A stretch of 64,000 nucleotides of DNA from Ascoidea asiatica (GCA_001600695.1 BCKQ01000010.1:156270-220269); one strand, 5' to 3'; shown: positions 49,491 through 59,004, counted from the stretch's first letter. Notes: generated by a model not told the origin, from the letters alone. Numbers and translations: made by a program.

Positions 49491-50177
49491 ATGTTTATAT
49501 TATCTATAATATCAGATTTGGTAAAAATATCTCCGTTTGATTTTGGATTAAATCGAAAGAAAGCAATTATAAAAGAACTAAGTAAAAAGTATTCAAATAA
49601 AATAATTCCAAATTTGGGTTTGGGTATATCAATATGGGATTTAATTGAAGTTGATAATGGTTTATTGAAACCAGGAGATGGATCAATATATATTAATGTT
49701 AAATTTAGAATAGTTGTATTCAAACCCTTTATTGGAGAAGTTTTAACAGGATGGATTGAAGAATGTACAGAAGAAGGTTTAAAAATTAAAACACAGTTTT
49801 TCGATGAAATTTTTATACCAAAAGATTTATTATTTGAGAATTCAATTTTTAAAAAAGATGAGAATTGTTGGGTTTGGATCCTAGATGATGATAATCAATT
49901 CTATTTTGATGTTAATGAAAAAATTAGATTTAGAATTCATGAAGAAATCTTCAATAATATTAAACCAAAAGGTCCTATAAATGAAGATTATGTTGATTAT
50001 GATAATAATACTAATCCCAATGATCCTCTAAAGAAAATTGATGATAATAGTGATAGTGATGAAGAAGTTGATATAAATGGTGACAAAAAGATTAAAAAAA
50101 AACAAGTAGCTCCAGCTTATGCATTAATAGCAAGTTGTCAAACTGATGGAATGGGTGTGGTTAACTGGTGGAGTTAA
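49491..50177 (+). CDS. RPC25: Rpc25, RNA polymerase III subunit (Rpb7-like)
   Basis: Stalk subunit of RNA polymerase III, partner of Rpc17, needed for initiation at tRNA and 5S genes. The 228 residues contain the N-terminal tip domain (MFILSIISDLVKISPFDFGL, KYSNKIIPNLGLGISIWDLI, DGSIYINVKFRIVVFKPFIG EV). They also contain a C-terminal OB/S1-like domain (GWIEECTEEGLKI, FFDEIFIPKDLL, NCWVWILDDDNQFYFDVNEK). The C-terminus APAYALIASCQTDGMG is the family ending. The length is close to S. cerevisiae Rpc25 (212). An acidic loop (NSDSDEEVDI) is inserted before the last block. Confidence 0.97.
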   Translation: MFILSIISDLVKISPFDFGLNRKKAIIKELSKKYSNKIIPNLGLGISIWDLIEVDNGLLKPGDGSIYINVKFRIVVFKPFIGEVLTGWIEECTEEGLKIKTQFFDEIFIPKDLLFENSIFKKDENCWVWILDDDNQFYFDVNEKIRFRIHEEIFNNIKPKGPINEDYVDYDNNTNPNDPLKKIDDNSDSDEEVDINGDKKIKKKQVAPAYALIASCQTDGMGVVNWWS

Positions 50178-50656
50178 CATAAGCCTATTTTTTTATCTCA
50201 TTTCGTTTTTTATCTATTTCCAATTCGATTCATATTGTTCTTTTCATTTTCTTCAATTCATCTCATCACCATCTTTTTATTTTATTTTATCTTGTTTTAT
50301 TTTCTTATTTTCTTGAATTCATTGAAAATATTATTTGAAAAAGTCCGAATTAGGAAATTTGAGCCCAACCGAATTTTAAAGTCACGCCGTATTCTCGGAA
50401 ATTCTTTAACCGGCAATATTTTAAGATGCTTATGTAATGCCCAGAAAACAAGAAAAAAACAAGATTTCGTTTTGGTTTAAACTTTTTGAAGTTTCCAAAG
50501 AAAAGTTATCGATTCAAAATTTGTTGGATATTTGAAATAAGGAATTTGTTTGGAGTTTATTTTAAATGAAATTGAGACAAGATATTATTTAAGCAAAATA
50601 TATAATTTATAAGAAGAATTTATATAAAATTTAATTTCTAAAGTAAATTATTTCTA
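50178..50656. promoter_or_regulatory. ALG14 promoter region
   Basis: T-rich 3' flank of RPC25 with TTTTATTTTATC repeats, then a small GC-richer patch (about 50340-50425) and AT-rich leader. No gene was seen. Confidence 0.5.
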
Positions 50657-51886
50657 ATGGAGAATAAAAATTTCAACTTTTTAATATATTTTTTAATAAT
50701 ATGTATAATTTATTCAGNTAGATTATGTTATATTTTACCTTCTGTAAATTTNAATTTTAATTCTAAGACAAATAATAATAATCAAAAACAATATAATCAA
50801 AGACAATATAATCAAAGACAAAATAACATTAATTATGCTAATCAAAATTTTACTGCAGAATCTTATTTAATAAGTCATAAAACAAGTAATAGTCAAAGTT
50901 ATATTAAAGACATTAAAGATATTGAAGAAATTAAAGATAATAAAGATAATAAAGATAATATAAAAGATCCAACAAATATTGATAATAAAATTATAAATTC
51001 AAATTCAACTTCAAGTAAAGGTAATATAAAAAATAAAAGTAAAATCAAGATTAAGATTAAAAATAAGAATAGAAATGGAATGAAAACTAAAAAGAATAAA
51101 AAAAATAAGTTTTTTGATAATGATTTAAACAGTACTGTAATTTTATGTCATTTTCCAATATTAATGAGATTAATCTTAGTACCATTTGATTATTTATTTA
51201 ATTATATTTTAATTTCAAAGTTCTTATCTAAATATAATAAATTTTTTAAAAAATATTTAAGAATTAATAATAACAAAAATAATGACAATAATAATAATAG
51301 TGATTTCAATAATCATATTTTAATTTTTTTAGGGTCTGGTGGTCATACAGGTGAAATGTTAAGAATTTTATCGAATTTACAAATAAATAATAAATTCAAT
51401 TATGTTACATGGGTAATTTCATCAAATGATAAAACTTCATTATTAAAAGCACAATTTTTTGAAAAACAATATTTTATGATTAATAATAATAAGAACAATA
51501 AAGCTGTTTTATTTAATTATTTGATAATACCAAGAGCAAGAAATATTAAACAAAATTTAATTTCATCGATTTTTCAAACATTGAATTGTTTTATTAAAAC
51601 AATTGCAATAATTTTAATTAAATTTAAATTAAAAAATTTACCAAATTTAATTTTATCAAATGGTCCAGGTACTTCTGTACCATTATGTTATATTTTTTTT
51701 ATTCTAAAATTTTTATCATTTGGTTTAGTATCAAATAAAATCATATATATTGAAAGTTTAGCAAGAGTTAATAGTTTATCATTATCAGGTTGGTTATTAT
51801 ATCCAATTGTTGATAGATTTATTGTTCAATGGGAAAAATTACATAAAAAATTCAGAAGAAGTGAATACTATGGAATGCTTGTTTGA
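50657..51886 (+). CDS. ALG14: Alg14, membrane subunit of UDP-GlcNAc transferase
   Basis: ER membrane anchor that recruits Alg13 to form the enzyme adding the second GlcNAc to dolichol-PP-GlcNAc. The recognisable part starts at about residue 218: ILIFLGSGGHTGEMLRILSN (G226-S-G-G-H230, the nucleotide-sugar loop). It continues with YVTWVISSNDKTS, PRARNIKQNLISS, LILSNGPGTSVPLCYIFFIL, IIYIESLARVNSLSLSG and the C-terminal DRFIVQWEKL. Alg14 is usually about 230 residues. Here about 180 extra Asn/Lys/Gln-rich residues lie between the N-terminal membrane helix (NFLIYFLIICIIYS) and the catalytic fold, plus a membrane-like segment (ILMRLILVPFDYLFNYILIS). The reading frame is continuous. Confidence 0.96.
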   Translation: MENKNFNFLIYFLIICIIYSXRLCYILPSVNXNFNSKTNNNNQKQYNQRQYNQRQNNINYANQNFTAESYLISHKTSNSQSYIKDIKDIEEIKDNKDNKDNIKDPTNIDNKIINSNSTSSKGNIKNKSKIKIKIKNKNRNGMKTKKNKKNKFFDNDLNSTVILCHFPILMRLILVPFDYLFNYILISKFLSKYNKFFKKYLRINNNKNNDNNNNSDFNNHILIFLGSGGHTGEMLRILSNLQINNKFNYVTWVISSNDKTSLLKAQFFEKQYFMINNNKNNKAVLFNYLIIPRARNIKQNLISSIFQTLNCFIKTIAIILIKFKLKNLPNLILSNGPGTSVPLCYIFFILKFLSFGLVSNKIIYIESLARVNSLSLSGWLLYPIVDRFIVQWEKLHKKFRRSEYYGMLV

Positions 51887-52452
51887 TATTGATAAAGTAA
51901 TTATATTCTTTTTTCAAGATTTTTTTGAACTACCCATTTCTTTCTATATGTATATCTATATATATATCTATATCTATATCTATTTCTTTCTATATCCTTA
52001 TCCATATCTATAGTTTTATAAATATAATTCATTATTTTCTTTTTAAGTGAGAAATAAAGAGTGGTAGCCAATCAAAAGGCAGCATTGCCTGAAATTGAAT
52101 ACAAACAAATAGTACAAATTTCACGACGCCATAAACATGGAACTCCTTAGTATAAGAACCACTTCAGTGGATCCAATAGTTTGAACCACAGACAAGGGTC
52201 AAAATGTAGAATATCCACAAAAGTGGCTTTACTTTTTCAAGTTTGAAAATTTTGTTGTTCACCACAAAAGAAACAAAAATGACAATTGAAACAGGTAAAA
52301 ATAAGTTATTTTAAGTATTTATATTAAGTCTATTGAAATTTATATCTATTTAAAGATGGTATAGATACAGATGAAAAAGTATATGATAATTATATGTTGT
52401 GTAATGGTGAATAAAATACGATAAGATTTTTGATTTTAGATATACAGTATNC
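51887..52452. other. Convergent 3' intergenic, ALG14/CYC1
   Basis: 566 bp. A TATATCTATATCTATATC run follows ALG14 (about 51950-52010). A segment of moderate GC content with GCCAATC near 52067 lies at about 52060-52210 and is not explained by a gene. This is the one convergent gap with a hint of an island. Confidence 0.5.
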
Positions 52453-52861
52453 TTATTTAGTTGCAGAAGCTAAGTAAGTAATTAAATCATTTCTATCTTT
52501 ATCTTTCTTTAAACCACCAAAGGCCATTTTAGTACCGGGAATATATTTTTTTGGATTAACTAAATAATCAGACATTGTTTGTTCACTCCATAATACATTT
52601 TTCTTGATATTGGCATCGGTATATGAATAACCAGCAGCTTGACCAGAATGTCTACCAAATATACCATGTAAATTTGGTCCTACTTTATGTGGACCACCTT
52701 CATTGACAGTATGACATTGTAAACATCTTGTTTTGAAAAGAGTTGCACCTTTTTTTGCACTTCCTGTAAAATAAAAAGATTTATTAGTTATATATATTCA
52801 GAAGAAACGCAAAAAACATAATATACATAAAATGTAACTTACCTTTTTTGAATTCACCCAT
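52453..52861 (-). CDS. CYC1: Cytochrome c, intron-containing
   Basis: Electron carrier between complexes III and IV in the mitochondrial intermembrane space. The gene has two exons: 52861-52843 (MGEFKK plus one base) and 52763-52453. Splicing gives 109 residues, the same as S. cerevisiae iso-1. The heme motif is [20 protein letters not shown] (CXXCH), then [20 protein letters not shown], and the axial Met in [14 protein letters not shown]. The frame is conventional and complete to TAA. The intron position right after codon 6 explains why no single frame covers it. Convergent with ALG14; promoter CCAAT boxes are upstream. Confidence 0.98.
52764..52842 (-). other. CYC1 spliceosomal intron (79 nt)
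   Basis: Starts GTAAGT and ends TTTTACAG. A branch-point-like AACTAAT lies about 25 nt before the 3' site rather than the canonical TACTAAC. It splits a Gly codon (phase 1) after Lys6. Confidence 0.95.
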
Positions 52862-53522
52862 ATTTACAGAAACTGTTTGTTACTAGTTACTAGATAGTAT
52901 TAGAGATTGATATTTATAAGAATATAATTGAAGAAAATGTTTCCAGAGACAAATTAACAAATAAATAAAATAATAAAATAATGAAATAGTAACATAATGA
53001 AATAGTAAAATAATGAAATATAAAATAAAATACAAAATTTAATATAAACCAGAAATGAATATCTCATTCACACTGAGAAAAAGAAAGAAACTTTTTCGCT
53101 CACTTTCAGCACCAGCGCCAAAACTCGCCGTTTTCATTGGCCCGGAACAAGACCCCCAAAACTGGTCTCTGTCAAAAGCTCTTTTTCTTCCACGGCATTA
53201 CAATCGCTTGGGCTGTGATTGGCCAGAACCGCAACTGAAAATTTCACTTTATTTATTTTATTCAATTTATTCGAATTATTTGGTTTATTGGATTTATTCA
53301 GTTACTCAATCTTTATTTCATCGATACTCTCTTAGAATAAGGGTACTACATACCAGAGTAGACTACGTGTATCGGGAGTTGTTTGTTCATTACATCGTTA
53401 TTTATTTAAATTAAAAGTAAAATGATAAACAAAGAATGCTTTGTTAAAAAAATTTATATTATATTACAAATTAAAGTCATGATTTGACTTATCTATATAT
53501 TGATTAAGATTGTGAATGAATA
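52862..53522. promoter_or_regulatory. CYC1 promoter region
   Basis: Near CYC1 there is a minus-strand TATAAATA (52911-52918), about 50 bp before the ATG, then AATAGTAAAATAATGAAAT repeats. A GC island follows at about 53090-53235 with two CCAAT boxes. The remaining AT-rich part lies next to the 3' end of the following gene. The open frame through the island is not a supported gene. Confidence 0.65.
53136..53222 (-). promoter_or_regulatory. Two CCAAT boxes upstream of CYC1
   Basis: On the CYC1 strand, GGCCAAT occurs with its CCAAT core at 53136-53140 and again at 53218-53222, 275 and 357 bp upstream of the ATG. S. cerevisiae CYC1 is activated by Hap2/3/4/5 through a CCAAT-type site, so Hap-complex control is a reasonable inference. 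Confidence 0.6.
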
Positions 53523-54779
53523 TTATGAAATATAATTCAGATCTAAAAGATTGAAATTAGTTTCATTTGGAAAATTATTATTATATTCACTTAACTTTAA
53601 GTTCTTGTTATTTGGTTCTAATGTATATGGATCATAATTCAAATTCAAATTCAAATTTGAAATCATACCTTTATTATTGATTTCACTTAATTCAAATTTA
53701 TTCAATTCATTATATATTGGATTATTGAATAACTCCTTGGATTCTAAGGAATATAAACTTGAATTAAAATTTGAATCAAAACTTGTAGTTGTATATGAAC
53801 TTATACATGAATTTAAACTTGCATTTGAATTATTATCATAGTTTTCAATTGAATTCAATACTTCTTCATTATTATTATTANTGAAAATATTAGCTGTATA
53901 ATTATTAGTTATAATTGGGTGATTGAAATTATCTAAAAGCAGTATACAACTTGAATTAGAAATAGAATTAGAATTTAAATCAAAATCTATATTATAATTT
54001 GAACTTAATTGAGTGCTAAATAGTCTATTTTTGGATTTAGGATACAATGGGGATAAATGAACCTCATCATCCACATCATCTTCTTCACCATCATCATTNT
54101 TATCACTGACATAGGTATCATTTAAAGAAATTGATAATTCACTTAAAACAAATGAACATTTATCTTCAATTAAAAATTGATTAATTATGTTATTATTATT
54201 AGATGAATTAAAATTATCATAAGATGANATGTTGATAATATTATTTGAATATAAAGAACATATTTTATATGGTATATTTGAAATTAATGTATTCAATTTA
54301 TATAAAGTATAAATAAACTTAAATTTAAATGTACCATCGAAATTTTTATAATCTAAATAAATATCATTAAAATTAAATTCAATTTGATTTTTAAATTTAT
54401 TCAATTTTCCACAAATTATATTTGAACCAATTAAAAAATCATTTGGATTTATATCAAAACCAATATTTTCAGTTAGTTTAATAGTGATTTTGATATAAAA
54501 TGAATCTATACTTAATAAAGAAAAATTTTGACTTTGATTACCAAAGTTACCATTGATGGGAGATAAAATTTTCAATATTAATGATGGTTGTGGAAACAGG
54601 TTTCTTTTTAAATTATTGTCAATAATATGATTATTATTATTATTATGATTATTATTATTATGATTTGATAAATTTGATTTTAAAGAAGATTTTCTACTTT
54701 CACAAATAATAGGATTATCATTTAGAGATAAATTATAGTTAACATCTATATTCACAATTTCTTCTTTAGATGAATTCAT
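53523..54779 (-). CDS. Orphan protein with a possible velvet-like N-terminal fold
   Basis: A 418-residue frame. Residues about 60-185 look like a folded beta-rich domain: PQPSLILKILSPINGNFG, FYIKITIKLTENIGFDINPN, DFLIGSNIICGKLNKF, then FNFNDIYLDYKNFDGTFKFK, FIYTLYKLN and IPYKICSLYSNN. The order L-x-G, then F-x-F-x-D, then G-x-F-x-F-x-F and a late S-x-P-[YF]-x-[IV] loosely recalls fungal velvet domains, but the resemblance is too weak to name. The rest is acidic (DGEEDDVDDEVH) and Ser/Asn-rich, without membrane segments. I do not recognise a family. Confidence 0.65.
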   Translation of the reverse strand: MNSSKEEIVNIDVNYNLSLNDNPIICESRKSSLKSNLSNHNNNNHNNNNNHIIDNNLKRNLFPQPSLILKILSPINGNFGNQSQNFSLLSIDSFYIKITIKLTENIGFDINPNDFLIGSNIICGKLNKFKNQIEFNFNDIYLDYKNFDGTFKFKFIYTLYKLNTLISNIPYKICSLYSNNIINXSSYDNFNSSNNNNIINQFLIEDKCSFVLSELSISLNDTYVSDXNDDGEEDDVDDEVHLSPLYPKSKNRLFSTQLSSNYNIDFDLNSNSISNSSCILLLDNFNHPIITNNYTANIFXNNNNEEVLNSIENYDNNSNASLNSCISSYTTTSFDSNFNSSLYSLESKELFNNPIYNELNKFELSEINNKGMISNLNLNLNYDPYTLEPNNKNLKLSEYNNNFPNETNFNLLDLNYIS

Positions 54780-55548
54780 TTTGTATGTTTTGTGTGATTA
54801 TAAGTTTATTGATAATNAATTCAAACATTTTTCAAATAATTTTTTTCAATTCAGATTGCAGGAGATTGATTTTCTTAAATAGACTCTAANNAGCTATACT
54901 AATTTCATTACTATCACCATTGTTTGAATGCTTATTATGGATTCTTAATACTCTATTGAGATAACTCATTATTTGATACTTCATTTTCAATAATTCTTTA
55001 CAGATATTGTTTTATGATNGGAGTTCTTAGCACATAAATCGAGGCTGTAATTTCTCCGCCAACTTTTNAGCCAGGAATAAGAACACACACTGCTCTTCTC
55101 TCAAACAAAACACCAAAGCAGGACTACCATTTCCCAGCCCTTGTAGGCTCGGTGGCCAGAGTCATAGTCAAAACATAGACCATTCTTTAAATATTGTTTA
55201 TCCTTTTCATCTTTTTTATCTTTTGCTTATTTACTACTTTTATTTTTCTTATGTTCTTTATTTTGCATTTGTGTTCTGTTATTNAAATATGTGGGTTCGT
55301 GTATTTTCATGTACAGCAACGTGTAAATAGCAGATAGTCGCGTTAAATAAAATCCACGTATTTGGCTTCAATTTTGCACGTGCACGTTACTTCTTTAGAG
55401 GCCAGCTGTTTGGTTTTGCTTGTTTTGCGAGACTTTTCATACTTTCCATACTTTCAATACTTTCAATACTTTTTATTATTTTATTTATTTATTTACAGAT
55501 TTATATAATATTAATAATTAAAAATGTCTTCATACTTCAATGTCTTCT
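54780..55548. promoter_or_regulatory. Promoter of the orphan gene at 53523-54779
   Basis: 769 bp with GC-richer patches at about 55065-55165 and 55285-55440. The second has a CACGTG at 55377-55382 inside TGCACGTGCACG. An ACTTTC-type repeat lies near 55436-55475, and TTTATTTATTTA before the convergent-side end. Several Ns lie here. Confidence 0.55.
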
Positions 55549-56601
55549 TCAATTGAGTTGAATTTGCTCTAAAGATTTCTTACCAATATCAAGTGAAANT
55601 TTTGGAGCATCAATTGTTCTTTTCCATTCTTCAGGAAAATCAAATTGTTTACTTTTTTTTAATTTTTTATTACTATTACAATTTCTTAATGGAACATCTT
55701 CGAATTCTTCTGGATTAATTTTAGATTCAATAATTAAATATTTTATGATTTTATAGAGATATTTAATATTTTGGCTTGATTCACTAAATTTATTACATGA
55801 AATTTTAATAGTACTATCTTTATTATTTGAATTTGAAATAGAAATTGTATTATTATTATAATTATTAATTAACAATTTGAATTTTTTTTTCTCTAAATTA
55901 TTGAAATTAACTTTTTCATTTTTAAAAAAATATTTTAAATTTATAATAAATGAAATTTTGGAATTTAATGGATTATCTTTTTCACCTAAATATGAATTAT
56001 ATTTAATAATAATTGGATTTTGAATATTATTATTTTTATTAAAATTAAAATTATTTTTAAAAACTGATAAATATGGTGCTTCATATGATAAAACTCTATT
56101 AAAATATCTTTGATCTCTATGCTGATCAACTAAAATATTTGCATTTGAAGAATATTCATCATATTTATAATTTGGTATTTCANNATATTCATTATCTGTA
56201 ACTCTACCAAATAATCTAATATATGCTAATTCTCCACCATTTGAATATTTATTATTTAAATTATATAATTGTTTAATATGATTTGGTAAAATTCCTGTAT
56301 CCTTTGATGTTGTTAATAATGCATTTAATTCATCTTCTGTTTTAATATATAAATTACCTAATTTACCAACTCTTAAATAATATAATTTGAATATATCTTC
56401 ACTTTTTAATCCAATCCATTTCTTAGGATTTAAAATTAATTCATTATCATTATAATCAATATTTTTTGATCTGATATTTTTAACAACTGGTGGTTTACTT
56501 GAATTAATTGAACTAACTGAATTACTTGTAGATAAATATCTTTTATATAAAAGACTGTTAAATCCTCTATTAAAACCTGTTATATAATTCTGCTTAAACA
56601 T
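55549..56601 (-). CDS. Probable mitochondrial small-subunit ribosomal protein (Mrps35/mS45-Bot1 type)
   Basis: A 350-residue protein with a basic, Ser/Thr-rich presequence (MFKQNYITGFNRGFNSLLYK, then RYLSTSNS). The body starts NPKKWIGLKSEDIFKLYYLR, VGKLGNLYIKTEDELNALLT and TGILPNHIKQLYNL. A later block is EIPNYKYDEYSSNANILVDQ, then HRDQRYFNRVLSYEAPYLSV. The W-x-G-L...I..LY..R...LG..Y....E..ALL pattern with the downstream QHR.QR..NR..AYE.P.L recalls the fungal Bot1/mS45 family (S. cerevisiae Mrps35). The match is from memory of motifs, so I leave the symbol blank. Mitochondrial location is well supported by the presequence. Confidence 0.5.
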   Translation of the reverse strand: MFKQNYITGFNRGFNSLLYKRYLSTSNSVSSINSSKPPVVKNIRSKNIDYNDNELILNPKKWIGLKSEDIFKLYYLRVGKLGNLYIKTEDELNALLTTSKDTGILPNHIKQLYNLNNKYSNGGELAYIRLFGRVTDNEYXEIPNYKYDEYSSNANILVDQHRDQRYFNRVLSYEAPYLSVFKNNFNFNKNNNIQNPIIIKYNSYLGEKDNPLNSKISFIINLKYFFKNEKVNFNNLEKKKFKLLINNYNNNTISISNSNNKDSTIKISCNKFSESSQNIKYLYKIIKYLIIESKINPEEFEDVPLRNCNSNKKLKKSKQFDFPEEWKRTIDAPKXSLDIGKKSLEQIQLN

Positions 56602-57105
56602 TTCAAAAGTTTTTCAAGTCTAAACAGAAACTTAACTTTCTATTCTTATTATCTGACTTTAATTCAATCTTTCTTCATGAATCCTTAAACTTCAATCTTT
56701 CTTCTTCATTCTTTATTCAATCTTTATTACTGAAATTTCCATTTGTTCAATCAATTTCATTTTCCATTAAAAAATTCGATTTCAAATTCAATATCCGCAT
56801 CCGCAAACATTTTCATAAACCCGTAGTCACATGTTAAAATGGGATTTTATTTGGTTCCGCATGCGCCTCAAAAAATTAAAACAGGATATTTCTATTCCGA
56901 TTAAAACTACCCTCGAGTAATAACTAAAACGTGATTATTCCTTGATTTCAACGCGTAATTTTATTGTGTTTACTTTTTGATTNTTAAATTCATGAAAACA
57001 AATAAAATAAAGGTTTAAATTTGATCAATTTATTGAAATCAATTGAAAACAATTCTTTTGATTAATTCAATTCATTTTGTTCGATTATTCCTAATACATT
57101 TCAAA
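56602..57105. promoter_or_regulatory. Divergent promoter, mitoribosomal gene and RAD57
   Basis: 504 bp. A mildly GC-rich patch lies at about 56785-56960 and contains ACGCGT (56951-56956). No gene was seen. The RAD57 frame remains open to a TTG at 57043, which is not taken as a start. Confidence 0.55.
56951..56956. promoter_or_regulatory. MCB element ACGCGT upstream of RAD57
   Basis: An exact Mlu-I cell-cycle box 150 bp before the RAD57 ATG. MBF uses this site for S-phase and repair genes in yeast. Its function here is inferred from position only. Confidence 0.4.
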
Positions 57106-58971
57106 ATGGATTTAGACCATCATTTACTTGAATCTAAGTTATTTTATAGTGATCATATCAAATTATTTAATAAATTAACAAAACGCCATTGTCTTTCTAC
57201 TCAAAAAATTTTACATTCAAGTTCAAAATCAATTTCTCAAATTACAAAACATGAATTGAATATTTCAAAAATTAGACCAATGCAATTTCAATTATTTTTT
57301 GAAATCAAAGAATCTATAAATATTTCAAAAAGAAATGATACTCTTTTATTGAATGATGATATTGAATTTAATAAAAATTATGTTGAAAAAAAACCAAGAT
57401 TTGAATTTTTTAAAATTAATCCTTTCAAAAATAATTATTTACCAAAAAAAAAATTTAAAACAATTGAAGAAATTAATCAAATTAATAATGAAATTTTAAA
57501 TCCATTTTTATCAACTGGTGATTCAAAAATTGATAGATTATTAGGTGGTGGTATTGCAATTGGTTATTTACATCAAATTTTTGGTGAATCCTCTGTTGGT
57601 AAAACTAATTTTTTATTACAAGTATCTTTATTTGCTCAATTTAATCAAATTGATAATANAATTAAAAATCAAATTCTTTTTATTTCAACCGAATCAAATT
57701 TATCTTTAAATTCTTATAAATTGAATCAAATTCTAAAAAATAATATTATTTTAAAAAAAAATCCTATTAAACCAGATTTAAATAATATAATTTTTTTAAA
57801 TTTAAATTCTTTAATAAAATTTATAAAATTTATAAATTTTCAATTATTTTATTTCATTAAAAAAAATCATCAAGATTCAATTAAAAGTAATAAACCAAAA
57901 ATTAAATTAATAATTATTGATTCAATTTCAAATCATTTAAGAATTATGAATAATTTAAGTAATATTAATAAACTTAAAAAAAAATCTCTTTTCTTTAGAA
58001 AATTATTTCAAAATACTGTTACAATCAATAAAATTTTATTTAATTTAAAAAAAATTGCTAATTTTTTTAAAATCTCAATAATTCTATCAAATCAAGTTAC
58101 TGATTATTTTTTTAAAATTAATGGTCCACATAAATCAAATGAAAAGTCAATTAAAAGTTTAAGTTTTCAATCTGGTTTTAATTTTGGTTGGGATTTTGAT
58201 TCAATTTATTATTATGATTTATTGACTCAAATGGATTTAAATAGATTTAAAAAAAACTTATTCAATAAAAATAGTAATCAAGTTTATCAATTTAAATTCT
58301 TTGATAAAACTACCAAAACTATCACCAATGAAAAAAATAATGATACTATTACTAATGATAAGATTAATGATAACAATAATGAGAATGAAAATGAGAATGG
58401 TATTGATTGTGATGTTAAAGAAATCGATGACTATTTCAATAGTTCAATTCAAATAATTAAAAGAGAAAAAGAATCTTCAACTTCTCAATCAATACCAAAT
58501 GCNTATAATAATCGTTTCAATAAAAAATTTATTCCTACAAATAATACAAACAGTCATGATAGGAATAATAATAGATCAAATTCTGATCATAGGAACTTAA
58601 ACACTTTAGATTTAAATAAATCAGCTCCTTCATATTACTTAGATAATAAATTACCTGCTTTAGGCTCAAAATTCAATAAAAAAATACCAATTAAAATTTA
58701 TTTGTCTTTTACAACTAATCATAATCATATAAATGAGAAACGTACCAAAATTNAATCTCAGATTGATAATGATATAAAATTATTTGGTGAAGAAAATGTA
58801 AATTTGAATAATATTAAATTACAACAAAAAAGTCTTGTACTTTATAATTCAAATGATAATATAAAAGATTTAAATAAGCATAGGTATATAAAAGTAGTTC
58901 ATAGCCCTTTTGTTAAGGGTAATAGAATTTTAGAGTATGAAATATATAATGGTGGTTTTCAAACTTTATAG
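57106..58971 (+). CDS. RAD57: Rad57-type RecA-family recombination protein
   Basis: Rad51 paralogue that works with Rad55 to stabilise Rad51 filaments in homologous recombination. The core begins FLSTGDSKIDRLLGGGIAIG, followed by YLHQIFGESSVGKTNFLLQV. Walker A is GESSVGKT at 160-167, and the TGD..ID.LLGGGI and EIFGE-type blocks are Rad57-like. A hydrophobic Walker B (KLIIIDSISNHLRIM) and ILSNQV follow. The C-terminal half contains Asn-rich insertions, making 621 residues against 460 in S. cerevisiae. I start at ATG 57106 (context CAAAATGG); the open frame extends 21 codons upstream without an ATG. It is convergent with the PNGase-A-like gene, 33 bp apart. Confidence 0.86.
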   Translation: MDLDHHLLESKLFYSDHIKLFNKLTKRHCLSTQKILHSSSKSISQITKHELNISKIRPMQFQLFFEIKESINISKRNDTLLLNDDIEFNKNYVEKKPRFEFFKINPFKNNYLPKKKFKTIEEINQINNEILNPFLSTGDSKIDRLLGGGIAIGYLHQIFGESSVGKTNFLLQVSLFAQFNQIDNXIKNQILFISTESNLSLNSYKLNQILKNNIILKKNPIKPDLNNIIFLNLNSLIKFIKFINFQLFYFIKKNHQDSIKSNKPKIKLIIIDSISNHLRIMNNLSNINKLKKKSLFFRKLFQNTVTINKILFNLKKIANFFKISIILSNQVTDYFFKINGPHKSNEKSIKSLSFQSGFNFGWDFDSIYYYDLLTQMDLNRFKKNLFNKNSNQVYQFKFFDKTTKTITNEKNNDTITNDKINDNNNENENENGIDCDVKEIDDYFNSSIQIIKREKESSTSQSIPNXYNNRFNKKFIPTNNTNSHDRNNNRSNSDHRNLNTLDLNKSAPSYYLDNKLPALGSKFNKKIPIKIYLSFTTNHNHINEKRTKIXSQIDNDIKLFGEENVNLNNIKLQQKSLVLYNSNDNIKDLNKHRYIKVVHSPFVKGNRILEYEIYNGGFQTL

Positions 58972-59004
58972 ATAAGTGACGGCTTATGTTATTTAACAGA
59001 CATT

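Noticed and set aside
52170-52215. GTGGTTCAAAC on the minus strand as a possible tRNA T-loop
   Set aside because: The flanks do not form a T-stem, acceptor or anticodon arm. No tRNA was found anywhere by eye.
53055-53414. 119-codon frame in the CYC1 upstream region
   Set aside because: Runs through the CCAAT-bearing promoter island; composition unlike real genes here.
57043-57105. Upstream extension of RAD57
   Set aside because: The frame is open but begins with TTG; the ATG at 57106 has a good CAAAATGG context.
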